A DNA stretch of 60,313 bases from Clostridia bacterium (lineage in GTDB: Bacteria > Bacillota > Clostridia > Oscillospirales > Acutalibacteraceae). The stretch covers positions 1-60,313 of the forward strand of contig CAAFXS010000010.1 in assembly GCA_900767025.1 (NCBI GenBank), written 5' to 3'. Of the stretch, positions 1-8,946 are shown in pieces; positions within the stretch are counted from its first letter, which is position 1, and the number at the start of each line of letters is the position of its first letter. The position numbers were made by a program, and so were the translations under genes. The notes beneath the pieces are model-generated. The model worked only from the letters and a program-made list of their open reading frames with translations. It had not been told where the DNA came from and made no database searches.

Positions 1-112
1 AGCCTCCCCTGTGCAAGGGGAGGTGGCAACCGTTAGGTTGTCGGAGGGGTTGTAACAATCCCTCAGTCTGCCTACGCAGACAGCTCCCTTTACACAAGGG
101 AGCCTTACAAAC
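1..112. repeat. Palindromic intergenic repeat element (left-truncated by window edge)
   Basis: The stretch is made of stacked hairpins: CCTCCCC with GGGGAGG at the left, GTCTGC with GCAGAC in the middle, and GCTCCCTT with AAGGGAGC at the right. It has no coding content and lies just beyond the 3' end of the minus-strand AraC gene. The pattern resembles the short repeated palindromic units often seen between genes in gut Clostridia; that family resemblance is from memory. The right-hand hairpin could also terminate the araC transcript, although no long T-run follows it. Confidence 0.6.
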
Positions 113-120
113 CGCAATTG

Positions 121-960
121 TTACCCTCTTTTTCTGTAAACCGACGGGCTGACGCCCTTGTGCCGTGCAAACATTTTGGAAAAATAGCTCATATCATTAA
201 AGCCACAGCTCAGTGCAATATCGGTTACGGAATCATCGGTTAAAAGCAGTCTTTCGCCTGCCTGCTCAATTCTGTAATAGTTTAAGTATGCAATAGGGGT
301 TTTGCCTGTCATTTCGGAAAAGGCTCTGCAAAAGTACCTGGGTGCCATTTCCGCAACGGCGGATAGCTCATCAAGTGTTATGGGGTTTTCGTAATTTTCA
401 CGGATAAAGGTCAGCACCTTTTTCATTCTCATTGCCTTTGAACGGTTAACGGCACTTTTACCTGAAAATGACCTTTCCCTCAAAAGCTCCGCCATTAACT
501 GCCACAAAAGACCTACCGTTATCCATTCGTAGCCCTTTTGCTCCTTTTCCATAGCCTCAAATATTTTATCTGCAAGCTGTCCCTGGGGGCAGCCTTTTTT
601 AAACACGCAGGTGTGCCCTGTTTCATCTGCAATGAATTCATCTGCGTTTCTTCTGCAAATAGGCGTGTTTTTTAAAAGCCTGCCTAAATCAAAAACAACG
701 CACTCATAAATGCAGTTATCAGGCACTCCGCCGTGAATAACACCGTCGCCTATCCAGGCACAGTCACCGCTGTAAAGTGTGTGGGTTTTGCCCTCAAGGG
801 TCAGCTCAAAGCTGCCTTTCATCACTAAAATCAGCTCGTATTCAAGATGCCAGTGCAGCGGCATTTGATACTGGGGATGAGTGTCGTCAACATAATAAAG
901 CTCAATGGGGAAGTCAAAGCTTCCTCTTTTTTTGTTTTCATAAAGATTACTGTAATCCAT
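121..960 (-). CDS. AraC-family transcriptional regulator, probable fucose operon regulator
   Basis: A 279-residue protein with an N-terminal cupin-type sugar-sensing region (about residues 30-100, containing PLHWHLEYELILV and GDCAWIGDGVIHGG) and a C-terminal AraC double helix-turn-helix (about 180-279). The DNA-binding part shows family hallmarks: ITLDELSAVAEMAPRYFCRAF, and the second helix pair ending CGFNDMSYFSKMFARHKG followed by SPSVYRKRG. It is divergent from fucA with about 124 bp between them, the usual arrangement of an activator and its target. I infer that it activates the fucose operon in response to fucose or a phosphorylated intermediate; the ligand is not visible. The fucA upstream region has a good -10 (TATAAT at 1034-1039) but no recognisable -35, as expected of an activator-dependent promoter. 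Confidence 0.85.
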   Translation of the reverse strand: MDYSNLYENKKRGSFDFPIELYYVDDTHPQYQMPLHWHLEYELILVMKGSFELTLEGKTHTLYSGDCAWIGDGVIHGGVPDNCIYECVVFDLGRLLKNTPICRRNADEFIADETGHTCVFKKGCPQGQLADKIFEAMEKEQKGYEWITVGLLWQLMAELLRERSFSGKSAVNRSKAMRMKKVLTFIRENYENPITLDELSAVAEMAPRYFCRAFSEMTGKTPIAYLNYYRIEQAGERLLLTDDSVTDIALSCGFNDMSYFSKMFARHKGVSPSVYRKRG

Positions 961-1033
961 AAATACCTCAAAAAAGTGAATATTGTCATATTTATTTGCT
1001 ATTATCAGCCAAGCGTTAGGTAAATAAATGTAA

Positions 1034-1039
1034 TATAAT
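1034..1039 (+). promoter_or_regulatory. Candidate -10 element of the fuc operon
   Basis: TATAAT stands about 46 bp before the fucA start codon and 30-odd bp before its AAGGAGG ribosome site. The hexamer 17 bp upstream (AAGCGT) is not a sigma-A -35, so the promoter probably needs an activator such as the divergent AraC protein. No clear direct-repeat operator was identified. Confidence 0.4.
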
Positions 1040-1084
1040 ACAATTAAAGCATATTAAAATTACTTTGTCAACAAGGAGGAAGTT

Positions 1085-1795
1085 ATGCAGAATATTGATG
1101 AAATTAAAGCTCAAATTTGTGATGTGTGTCACAAAACCTGGCTGCTTGGCTGGGTTGCCGCTAACGACGGTAATGTCAGCGCAAGGCTGGAGGACGGCAG
1201 AATTATTGCCACTCCCACCGGAATAAGCAAATCCTTTATTACCCCGGAAAAGCTTGTTATCCTTGACAGTAAGGGTAATATTCTTGAAGCTCAGGAGGGC
1301 TACCGTCCATCAAGTGAAATAAAAATGCATTTGCGTTGCTATGACAAGCGTGACGATGTTATGAGCGTTATCCACGCACACCCGCCCGGAGCAACAGGCT
1401 TTGCCGTGGCTCACAAGGCAATGGATATGTATAATATGATTGAGGATGTTGCCGTTATCGGCTCTGTTCCTCTTACACCTTACGGTACACCCTCTACCAC
1501 CGAGGTTCCCGATGCTATTGAGCCGTATCTTGAGGAGCACGATGTTATGCTTCTTGAAAACCACGGTGCTCTTGCAGTAGGCAGTGATGTAATCACCGCT
1601 TTTTACAGGATGGAAAGCCTTGAGCTTTGGGCAAAGATCACAATAAATGCCGTTATTTTAGGCGGTAGCCACGATATCAGTAGGGAAAATATACAAAAAC
1701 TCATTGACCTTAGAGGCTATTACCGTGTTACCGGCAGGCATCCGGGTTATAAGGTGTTTAATCCCGATGATGATGTTCTTCACAAAAAGGACTAA
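1085..1795 (+). CDS. fucA: L-fuculose-phosphate aldolase (class II aldolase/adducin family)
   Basis: 236 residues. It cleaves L-fuculose 1-phosphate into dihydroxyacetone phosphate and L-lactaldehyde in the cytosol. The family zinc site is visible: the HAHPPGATGFAVAH segment near residue 98 gives two His ligands, and LLENHGALAVG near 157 gives the third. RPSSEIKMH contains the catalytic acid. Length is close to the usual 215-230. It is the first gene of the fuc operon; an AAGGAGG site 7 bp before ATG sets the start. fucU follows 11 bp downstream. A rhamnulose- or ribulose-phosphate aldolase is the alternative within the family, but linkage to a fucose isomerase supports fuculose. Confidence 0.88.
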   Translation: MQNIDEIKAQICDVCHKTWLLGWVAANDGNVSARLEDGRIIATPTGISKSFITPEKLVILDSKGNILEAQEGYRPSSEIKMHLRCYDKRDDVMSVIHAHPPGATGFAVAHKAMDMYNMIEDVAVIGSVPLTPYGTPSTTEVPDAIEPYLEEHDVMLLENHGALAVGSDVITAFYRMESLELWAKITINAVILGGSHDISRENIQKLIDLRGYYRVTGRHPGYKVFNPDDDVLHKKD

Positions 1796-1806
1796 GGAGG
1801 GCGCTT

Positions 1807-2244
1807 ATGTTAAAAGGAATACCTAATGTTATTTCTCCCGAATTGCTTTATGCATTAAGCCAAATGGGCCACGGTGACGAGCTTGTTATCGCCGACGGAA
1901 ATTTCCCCTGTCATTCAGTGGGCAAGGATGCAATTGTTGTCAGAGCAGACGGTCACGGCGTGCCGGAAATCCTTGACGCAATTCTTCAGTTAATTCCCCT
2001 TGATACATACACCGAAAAGCCTGTGGGATTAATGGAGGTTGTTAAGGGTGATACCTGCGGCAGACCTGTTATCTGGGATGAGTATGAAAATATACTTTCC
2101 GCTCACGAGCCGGAGCACCACGATATTGAATTTATCGAGCGCTTTGCTTTTTATGAAAGGGCAAAAAAAGCATATCTCATTATCGCAACAGGTGAAGAGG
2201 CAATCTATGCAAACATACTTCTTAAAAAAGGCGTGGTGAAATAA
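1807..2244 (+). CDS. fucU: L-fucose mutarotase (FucU/RbsD family)
   Basis: 145 residues of the FucU/RbsD fold, which interconverts the alpha and beta anomers of L-fucose so that the isomerase receives the form it uses. The N-terminal family signature is clear: LKGIPNVISPELLYAL, then MGHGDELVIADGNFP containing the conserved His and Asp. It sits between the aldolase and kinase genes and overlaps the kinase start codon by one base, so it is translationally coupled. RbsD ribose pyranases share the fold; the fuc context makes FucU much the better name. Confidence 0.88.
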   Translation: MLKGIPNVISPELLYALSQMGHGDELVIADGNFPCHSVGKDAIVVRADGHGVPEILDAILQLIPLDTYTEKPVGLMEVVKGDTCGRPVIWDEYENILSAHEPEHHDIEFIERFAFYERAKKAYLIIATGEEAIYANILLKKGVVK

Positions 2245-3656
2245 TGAAAACCGTTCTTGCATTTGATTTCGGTGCCTCCAGCGGCAGAGCAATAAAAGCC
2301 TGCTTTGACGGCGAAAAAATCACATATGAGGAAATTCACCGTTTTGATAATATACCCTTGACCGAGGGTGAAACCGTTTGCCACGATGTAAATATGATTT
2401 TGAACCAGGTTAAAATTGCTATTGAGAAAGCAGGTGAAATCGACTCTCTTGCTTTTGATACCTGGGGCGTTGATTACGGACTTATTGACAGTGACGGAAG
2501 GCTTGTGTCAGACCCTGTACATTACCGTGATTTGAGAACGGCAAATGCTCTCGAAAAGGCTTTTTCAAAAATGTCACCGGCAGAGCTTTATAAAAAAACA
2601 GGTAATCAGATAATGAATATCAACACCCTGTTCCAGTTCCTTTGCGATGAAAAGTTGGTAAAAGCTGATAAAATCCTGTTTATGCCGGATTTGTTCGGTT
2701 ATCTTCTGACAGGCAAAATGCACTGTGAAAAGACCATTGCCTCAACCTCGCAGATGCTTGACCCTGTTACACAGAATTGGAGCAAGGATGTGCTTGATAC
2801 CTTCGGTATCAGCGACAATCTTTTTGCACCCATATGTGACACAGGGGAGGTTTTGGGTGAGTACAACGGAATAAAGGTAATCAGTGTTGCAGGCCACGAT
2901 ACACAGTGTGCAGTGTGCGCTATGGCAGTTAATAGCAGTAATGCTGCTTTTCTGTCCTGCGGTACTTGGTCATTAATCGGTTGTGAGCTTGATTCACCCG
3001 TTCTGACTAAGGAAAGTAACGAGCTTGAGCTTTCCAACGAATTAGGTGCCAACGGCAAAATCAATTACCTTAAAAATATCAGCGGTCTGTGGCTTATTCA
3101 GCAGACCCGCCGTGAGCTTTCCGCAGGCGATAAAAAATACAGCTACAACGACCTGGAACAGCTGGCTCGTCAGGCAGAGCCCTTCAAATGCTTTGTTGAC
3201 CCTGATGATGCAAGCCTTTCCACTCACGGTAATCTTGTTGAAAAAATTAAGGCTTACTGCAAAAATACAAATCAGCCTGTTCCCGAAACGATAGGGGAGC
3301 TTGTGCGTTGTATTTACGAAAGTCTTGCCTTTAAGTACAGATTTGCGATTAAGCAGCTTGAGCACTGCACAGGCAAAAGCTTTGATGTTTTGAACCTTTT
3401 AGGAGGAGGAACAAAGGACGGCTTCTTGTGCGAGCTTACTGCAAACAGTATTGATTTGCCTGTTGTTGCAGGTCCTGTTGAGGCAACGGCACTGGGCAAT
3501 ATTGCCTTGCAGTTAATTGCTTTAGGCGAAATTGATGATGTTGAATCTGCAAGAAAAATAATTGCAAAAACAGAAAATGTTAAAACCTATAATCCGCAGT
3601 ATAATCCCGATTTGGAGGAGGCATACTGCAGGTTTGAAAAAATAATAAAAAAATAA
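2244..3656 (+). CDS. L-fuculokinase of the rhamnulokinase (RhaB) subfamily, FGGY kinase
   Basis: 470 residues of the FGGY carbohydrate kinase family: N-terminal phosphate-binding motif AFDFGASSGRAI, substrate-site segment DTWGVDYGLID with PVHYRDLRT, and a C-terminal nucleotide-binding GGGTKDGFLCEL. The N-terminal signature is closer to rhamnulokinase than to E. coli FucK. As it lies between fucU and fucI, it is inferred to phosphorylate L-fuculose at C1; some dual activity on rhamnulose would not be surprising. The start overlaps the fucU stop by one base. Confidence 0.82.
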   Translation: MKTVLAFDFGASSGRAIKACFDGEKITYEEIHRFDNIPLTEGETVCHDVNMILNQVKIAIEKAGEIDSLAFDTWGVDYGLIDSDGRLVSDPVHYRDLRTANALEKAFSKMSPAELYKKTGNQIMNINTLFQFLCDEKLVKADKILFMPDLFGYLLTGKMHCEKTIASTSQMLDPVTQNWSKDVLDTFGISDNLFAPICDTGEVLGEYNGIKVISVAGHDTQCAVCAMAVNSSNAAFLSCGTWSLIGCELDSPVLTKESNELELSNELGANGKINYLKNISGLWLIQQTRRELSAGDKKYSYNDLEQLARQAEPFKCFVDPDDASLSTHGNLVEKIKAYCKNTNQPVPETIGELVRCIYESLAFKYRFAIKQLEHCTGKSFDVLNLLGGGTKDGFLCELTANSIDLPVVAGPVEATALGNIALQLIALGEIDDVESARKIIAKTENVKTYNPQYNPDLEEAYCRFEKIIKK

Positions 3657-3669
3657 CGGAGGAATTATT

Positions 3670-5454
3670 ATGTTGTATCCAAAAATCGGTATAAGACCTG
3701 TTATTGACGGCCGCTGGGGCGGTGTCCGCGAAAGCCTTGAGGAGCAGACAATGGGTATGGCTCAGGCCGCAAAGGAGCTTATCGAAAGCAATCTCAGATA
3801 CCCTGATTCAACACCTGTTCAGTGTGTTATAAGCAATACCACTATCGGCGGCGGTGCAGAGGCTGCAAAATGTGCAGACCAGTTTGCAGGTGAAAATGTT
3901 GTTGCAACCTTAACCGTAACTCCCTGCTGGTGCTATGGCTCGGAAACCTTTGATATGGACCCAAAAACCATTAAGGCAGTTTGGGGCTTTAACGGAACAG
4001 AAAGACCGGGAGCAGTTTACCTTGCCGCTGTTATGGCTGCTTACGCTCAAAAGGGCTTGCCTGCATTTTCAATTTACGGCAGAGATGTTCAGGATATGAA
4101 TGATAAGTCGGTTCCTGCCGATGTCAGCGAAAAAATACTTCGCTTTGCCCGCAGTGCAGTGGCAGTAGGCTGGATGAAAAATAAGTCATATGTTAACCTC
4201 GGCGGTGTAGCAATGGGTATTGCCGGCAGCTATTGCAATGCCGATATGTTCCAAAAGTATTTCGGTATCAGAGCCGAGTGGGTTGATATGACAGAGATTG
4301 TACGCCGTATAACTCTTGAAATTTACGACAAGGACGAATACGAAAAAGCAATTAAGTGGATTAAGGAAAACTGCAAGGAGGGCTTTGACCTTAACGAAGG
4401 CAAAAAGCTCCCTGAAATTATCACAAAATCCAAGGTCGTTCCTGCCGATAAGGATTGGGAATTCATTGCAAAAATGACAATCGTTATCAGGGATATTCTT
4501 TACGGCAACAAAAAGCTTGACGAAATGGGCTGGCACGAGGAGGCTTTGGGCAAAAACGCCGTTGCAGGCGGTTTCCAGGGTCAGAGAAACTGGACAGACT
4601 GGCTTCCAAATGCAGACTTTACCGAAGCAATTATGGCTTCAAGCTTTGACTGGAACGGCAGAAAGGCTCCTACTCCCTTTGCTACCGAAAATGATACACT
4701 TAACGGTGTTGCAATGATGCTCGGTACTCTTGTAACAAACAGTGCACCTTGCTTCCACGATGTAAGAACCTATTGGAGCCCCGACGCCTGTGAAAGAGTT
4801 ACAGGCGTAAGGCCCGACGGCGTTGCCGCAAACGGCTTTATCCACCTTATCAATTCAGGCGCAACTGCTCTTGACGGCTGCGGTGCAAGCAAGAACGATA
4901 AGGGTGAGGGTTGTATGAAGCCCTTCTGGGAAATGACCGATAACGATATCAAGGCTTGCCTTGACGCTACCGATTGGTGCAGAGCAAACTATGAATATTT
5001 CCGCGGCGGCGGATTTTCAAGCCATTTCAGATGCCATGCAGAGATGCCTGTTACAATGCTCCGTGTTAATGTTGTTGATTCAATCGGTCCTGTTCTTCAG
5101 ATTGCAGAGGGCTATACTGCCGATTTGCCGGATGAAATTCACAATGTTATAGACAAGCGTACCGACCCGAGCTGGCCTACAACATGGTTTGTTCCTAACC
5201 TTACAGGTGAGGGTGCTTTCAAGGATGTTTACAGCGTTATGGCAAATTGGGGTGCAAACCACGGCGTAACCGTTTACGGTCATGTGGGTGCAGAGCTTAT
5301 TACTCTTGCATCAATGCTCAGAATTCCCGTAAATATGCACAATGTCAGCGAGGACAGAATTTTCCGTCCCCATGCTTGGTCTGCTTTCGGTACCGAGGAT
5401 TCACAGTCAGCCGATTACCGCGCCTGTGCCGCTTACGGTCCGCTTTACGAATAA
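3670..5454 (+). CDS. fucI: L-fucose isomerase
   Basis: 594 residues, matching the usual size of about 590. It converts L-fucose to L-fuculose in a Mn-dependent reaction and is normally a cytosolic hexamer. The N-terminus (PKIGIRPVIDGRWGG VRESLEEQ) and the Trp/His-rich C-terminal domain (RIFRPHAWSAFGTED) are typical. It is the last fuc gene, 13 bp after the kinase, with GGAGGAATTATT before ATG, and is followed by a strong terminator. No fucose permease, ABC transporter or lactaldehyde reductase lies in this cluster. Confidence 0.95.
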   Translation: MLYPKIGIRPVIDGRWGGVRESLEEQTMGMAQAAKELIESNLRYPDSTPVQCVISNTTIGGGAEAAKCADQFAGENVVATLTVTPCWCYGSETFDMDPKTIKAVWGFNGTERPGAVYLAAVMAAYAQKGLPAFSIYGRDVQDMNDKSVPADVSEKILRFARSAVAVGWMKNKSYVNLGGVAMGIAGSYCNADMFQKYFGIRAEWVDMTEIVRRITLEIYDKDEYEKAIKWIKENCKEGFDLNEGKKLPEIITKSKVVPADKDWEFIAKMTIVIRDILYGNKKLDEMGWHEEALGKNAVAGGFQGQRNWTDWLPNADFTEAIMASSFDWNGRKAPTPFATENDTLNGVAMMLGTLVTNSAPCFHDVRTYWSPDACERVTGVRPDGVAANGFIHLINSGATALDGCGASKNDKGEGCMKPFWEMTDNDIKACLDATDWCRANYEYFRGGGFSSHFRCHAEMPVTMLRVNVVDSIGPVLQIAEGYTADLPDEIHNVIDKRTDPSWPTTWFVPNLTGEGAFKDVYSVMANWGANHGVTVYGHVGAELITLASMLRIPVNMHNVSEDRIFRPHAWSAFGTEDSQSADYRACAAYGPLYE

Positions 5455-5470
5455 TCAAATGTTTTGTAAA

Positions 5471-5506
5471 AGGGTGACTTTTCACAAGTCACCCTCCTTT
5501 TGTTTA
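5471..5506 (+). terminator. Rho-independent terminator of the fuc operon
   Basis: A perfect 10-bp stem (AGGGTGACTT with AAGTCACCCT) and a five-base loop, followed by CCTTTTGTTT. It lies 17 bp after the fucI stop. Confidence 0.85.
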
Positions 5507-5525
5507 TTATTAATAAAATTACCCG

Positions 5526-5554
5526 TTGCATATTCTGTTAAATTATGTTATATT
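5526..5554 (+). promoter_or_regulatory. Sigma-A promoter of the LRR protein gene
   Basis: TTGCAT and TATATT are separated by 17 bp, about 35 bp upstream of the LRR protein start codon. This makes the surface-protein gene an independent transcription unit from the fuc operon. Confidence 0.6.
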
Positions 5555-5588
5555 AATAATGAATTATTTTAATTTGGTGGTGTGAAAA

Positions 5589-8081
5589 ATGAAAAAAAGA
5601 GCTGTTTCAATGATATTGGTTCTTGCAATGCTGGTTTCCGTGTTATTCGGTTTCAGCACCTCAATGGCTTTTGCCGCCTCTTCAACCACAGGAACCTGCG
5701 GTGCAACAGGCTCCAGCATAACCTATGTGTACGATGAGTCCACAAAAACCCTAACCCTTACCGGTTCGGGTACTGTTAAAGACTATAAAGAGGGTTATCC
5801 CCAGGTACCCTGGAAGGATTTTAAACCAAATATTGAAAAAATTGTTATAGGCGAGGGAATTACTCAGCTTGGTCAGTATAATTTCTTTAACTGCGTTGCG
5901 CTTACCTCTGTTTCTTTGCCGTCTACCCTCAAGGTAATCAGCGGCGGATTGGTATCTAAAGCCGGTGCCTTCAGCGGTTGTACCGCTCTTGAAAATATAA
6001 CTTTACCTAACGGCTTGGAAACAATAGAGTACAATGCCTTCTATAACTGCACATCACTTAAAAGTATAACCTTCCCGGATTCCTTAACAACTCTTGAATC
6101 CACAGTGGCTGACTGCGGACCCTTCAGCTACTGTACTTCACTTACAACAGTAACCTACGGCAGAGGACTTACCGAAACAGGTGCATATGTTTTTGCCAAT
6201 TCAGGTGTAAAATATGTTAATTTTTCCGACACAATCACCAAGGTTTCGCAGTGGAGCTTTTTCAACACAAGGATTGTTAATATTGAAATTCCGGAAACCA
6301 TTACTGCTATCGGTACCCGTGCTTTTGCTAACTGTGAATACATCACCACTGCAACTGTTTATAATCCAAACTGTGAATTCCAGGGAATTATAGGCGAGGA
6401 CCCCTTTAATAATTCAAACAAATATCTCACAATGAGGGGCCACAGCGGTTCAACCACTCAGACATATGCCGAGGCTAAGGGCTATGCCTTTGAGTCCATT
6501 GACCCCTGTGACCATACCAACACCCATCAGGTGCTTGACCCTGCTCCCACCTGTACCGAAAGCGGAACTCTCTATGTTATTTGTGACGATTGCGGATTTG
6601 TTGTTTCAACAAATACCGCTGAGCCCACCGACCATATCTGGACAGTTGCGGAAACCGAGGATTTGACAGAGGAAAACGGTCATGTGTTTACATATTATGT
6701 TTGCGACACCTGCGGCGAAACCAAGGTAACCGTTGAGCATCTGGACTATGTTGACGGATTTTACACCGTTAATGTTATCCGTGACGCTACCTGCACAACA
6801 CCGGGTGCTGCTACAAAAAAATGTAATGTTGAGGGATGCTCCAAGCTTGCCGAGGCAGTTATAATACCAAGGAAATCACACACAATTCCCGAGTATACTA
6901 CGGTTAAGGAGCCAACCTGTACCGAGAACGGCGAAATAACAGGTCACTGCACAGCCTGTGATAAGGATGTTACAGAAACCGTACCTGCAACAGGTCATAA
7001 TAACGAGCTTATTACTACAGAGGATAATACGGATGTAGACGGTCATACCTATGAGATTTACAGCTGTACCACCTGCGGTGAGGAAACCTTGGTTCCTACC
7101 CATGTGGAATGGGTTGACGGCTATTATACATCTGAAACCGTTATTGAGCCTACCTGCGTTGTAACAGGCTACCGCAAAGACACCTGTGATATATGCGGCG
7201 AGGTAAAGCGTGTTTCACTTCCAAAGAGGGAGCACGATTATATTGAAACATCAAGAACCGAGCCAACCTGCACTGCTGTAGGTAAGATATACTATGCCTG
7301 TCAGAATGAGGGCTGTACATGGACAAAGAGTGAAAATATCCCTGCTTTAGGTCATGATTTGGCGCTTGTCAGCAGTCAGGAGCCTACCTGCACAACAGCC
7401 GGCTATAACAGCTATAAGTGCCAGAGAAGCGGTTGCTCTTATTCATCCACCGAAACGGTTGCGGCAACAGGTCATACCGCTGACGAGACAAATTATACAG
7501 TTGTAACAGAGCCTACCTGTGAGGATGCAGGGCTTGCAAAATCCGTATGTACCGTATGCAGTGCTGATCTTGACATTAAGCTGGAGGCTTTGGGTCACAA
7601 CCTTGAAGATGTTTTCACCGACATCGAGGGCGAGCCCGGCCACTCAATGAGAACTCCCACCTGTACCAGATGCGGTCAGACGGATACGGCAGAAAAAGTA
7701 CATAACGAGTGGGTAGAGGGTTATTATACCGTTGACACCAAAACAACAGGCAGTAATTCCTGTACCGCAATAACAACGGTAACAAAAACCTGTACCATTT
7801 GTAACAAGAAGGAATCTACAAACACTCAGGGACCGGGACACAGCTATGCATTTTCAAAAACGCTGAATAACGGCACCTTGGTTTATGCTTGCTCGGTATG
7901 CAGTAATGAGGAGCAAAGGTCACCGTCCACGGTTTCAACCTCGTTCCCCGCGTATATTAACAAAAATACTGCCGACACAAGATTAGGCTATGTTTACGAT
8001 ATAAATCTTGACGGTATTGTCAACGCCAAGGATTACGCGTTAATCAATAAGGCAGTTATTATTTCAAAAGCTTATCAATAA
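5589..8081 (+). CDS. Secreted BspA-type leucine-rich repeat protein with Cys-pair repeats and a C-terminal half dockerin
   Basis: 830 residues. A Sec signal peptide covers about residues 1-29 (hydrophobic core then SMAFAASS). Residues about 60-280 carry LRR_5 (BspA/Treponema type) repeats such as GCTALENITLPNGLETI and NCTSLKSITFPDSLTTL. Residues about 305-780 hold repeated modules of 40-70 residues built on PTCTExG...CxxCG...GH, rich in Thr and in CxxC pairs. The last 40 residues contain one EF-hand-like segment (YDINLDGIVNAKDYALINKA), i.e. one of the two repeats of a type I dockerin. The protein is probably exported and adhesive or scaffold-associated; its ligand is unknown. There is no LPXTG motif or transmembrane anchor. 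Confidence 0.8.
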   Translation: MKKRAVSMILVLAMLVSVLFGFSTSMAFAASSTTGTCGATGSSITYVYDESTKTLTLTGSGTVKDYKEGYPQVPWKDFKPNIEKIVIGEGITQLGQYNFFNCVALTSVSLPSTLKVISGGLVSKAGAFSGCTALENITLPNGLETIEYNAFYNCTSLKSITFPDSLTTLESTVADCGPFSYCTSLTTVTYGRGLTETGAYVFANSGVKYVNFSDTITKVSQWSFFNTRIVNIEIPETITAIGTRAFANCEYITTATVYNPNCEFQGIIGEDPFNNSNKYLTMRGHSGSTTQTYAEAKGYAFESIDPCDHTNTHQVLDPAPTCTESGTLYVICDDCGFVVSTNTAEPTDHIWTVAETEDLTEENGHVFTYYVCDTCGETKVTVEHLDYVDGFYTVNVIRDATCTTPGAATKKCNVEGCSKLAEAVIIPRKSHTIPEYTTVKEPTCTENGEITGHCTACDKDVTETVPATGHNNELITTEDNTDVDGHTYEIYSCTTCGEETLVPTHVEWVDGYYTSETVIEPTCVVTGYRKDTCDICGEVKRVSLPKREHDYIETSRTEPTCTAVGKIYYACQNEGCTWTKSENIPALGHDLALVSSQEPTCTTAGYNSYKCQRSGCSYSSTETVAATGHTADETNYTVVTEPTCEDAGLAKSVCTVCSADLDIKLEALGHNLEDVFTDIEGEPGHSMRTPTCTRCGQTDTAEKVHNEWVEGYYTVDTKTTGSNSCTAITTVTKTCTICNKKESTNTQGPGHSYAFSKTLNNGTLVYACSVCSNEEQRSPSTVSTSFPAYINKNTADTRLGYVYDINLDGIVNAKDYALINKAVIISKAYQ

Positions 8082-8087
8082 AATCAG

Positions 8088-8118
8088 TACGCCTGTTATA
8101 TGCAGGCGTATTTTTTAT
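8088..8118 (+). terminator. Terminator after the LRR protein gene
   Basis: Perfect 8-bp stem TACGCCTG/CAGGCGTA with a seven-base loop and a following run of six T, immediately after the stop codon. Confidence 0.88.
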
Positions 8119-8149
8119 ATTAAATATTACTAAAATTTACTTATATCTA

Positions 8150-8178
8150 TTTACTTTAAGTTTGTTTTATATTATTAT
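8150..8178 (+). promoter_or_regulatory. Candidate promoter of the pyrH-frr-uppS-cdsA operon
   Basis: TTTACT and TATTAT are spaced by 17 bp, 30 bp ahead of the pyrH start codon. The -35 departs from consensus at two positions, so this is a moderate match in AT-rich DNA. Confidence 0.45.
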
Positions 8179-8207
8179 ATATGTGACAAAAATATCGGAG
8201 GTTTATT

Positions 8208-8915
8208 ATGAGCATAGCTTATAAAAGGATTTTGCTTAAGCTCAGCGGCGAGGTGCTTGCAGGGGCTAAAGGAACCGGAATTGATAATGAAACTGTAGTT
8301 AACATTTGCAAATCTGTTAAAAAGGTTGCGGACCTGGGCGTTGAAGTCGGTATTGTTGTTGGCGGCGGAAACTTCTGGAGGGGCAGAACCAGCGAGCATA
8401 TGGACAGAACCCGTGCAGACCATATCGGTATGCTGGCAACGGCAATGAATTCACTTGCTTTGTGTGATGCTCTTGAGCAGCTTGGCGCTGATGTCAGGGT
8501 TCAGACTGCTATTGAAATGCGCCAGATTGCAGAGCCGTATATTCGTAACAAGGCTATCCGTCATTTTGAAAAGGGCAGAATTGTCATTTTCGGCTGCGGT
8601 ACAGGCTCACCGTTCTTCTCAACAGATACAGCGGCTGCCCTTAGAGCTGTGGAAATTAATGCAGATGTGCTGCTCAAGGCAACTAATGTTGACGGCGTGT
8701 ATGACAAGGATCCAAATAAATACGACGACGCCGTTAAGTACGACGAGGTTAAGTTCAGGGATGTGCTTGCCAGGGATATCAAGGTTATGGACTCAACTGC
8801 ATTTTCACTTTGCAAGGATAATGACCTGTCAATCCTTGTATTTGATTTAACCGACCCTGACAATGTTGTAAGAGCTGTTCAGGGCGAAGCAATCGGAACA
8901 CTTGTTAACAATTAA
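8208..8915 (+). CDS. pyrH: UMP kinase
   Basis: 235 residues, the normal bacterial UMP kinase length. It phosphorylates UMP to UDP with ATP and belongs to the amino-acid kinase fold. The N-terminal RILLKLSGEVLAG and the GGGNFWRG loop bind phosphates; GTGSPFFSTDTAAALRA and NVDGVYDKDPN are further signatures. The start is set by a CGGAGG site 8 bp before ATG. It heads the conserved pyrH-frr-uppS-cdsA-dxr-rseP-ispG-polC run, 31 bp before frr. Confidence 0.96.
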   Translation: MSIAYKRILLKLSGEVLAGAKGTGIDNETVVNICKSVKKVADLGVEVGIVVGGGNFWRGRTSEHMDRTRADHIGMLATAMNSLALCDALEQLGADVRVQTAIEMRQIAEPYIRNKAIRHFEKGRIVIFGCGTGSPFFSTDTAAALRAVEINADVLLKATNVDGVYDKDPNKYDDAVKYDEVKFRDVLARDIKVMDSTAFSLCKDNDLSILVFDLTDPDNVVRAVQGEAIGTLVNN

Positions 8916-8946
8916 GCTTGCATAAATATAACAGAGAGGTACTTTT

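Noticed and set aside
6500..7850. CRISPR-like or DNA-level tandem array in the LRR protein gene
   Set aside because: The repeated CCTACCTG-type strings are codon-level traces of the protein PTCT modules; spacing varies and the frame is kept, so this is a protein repeat.
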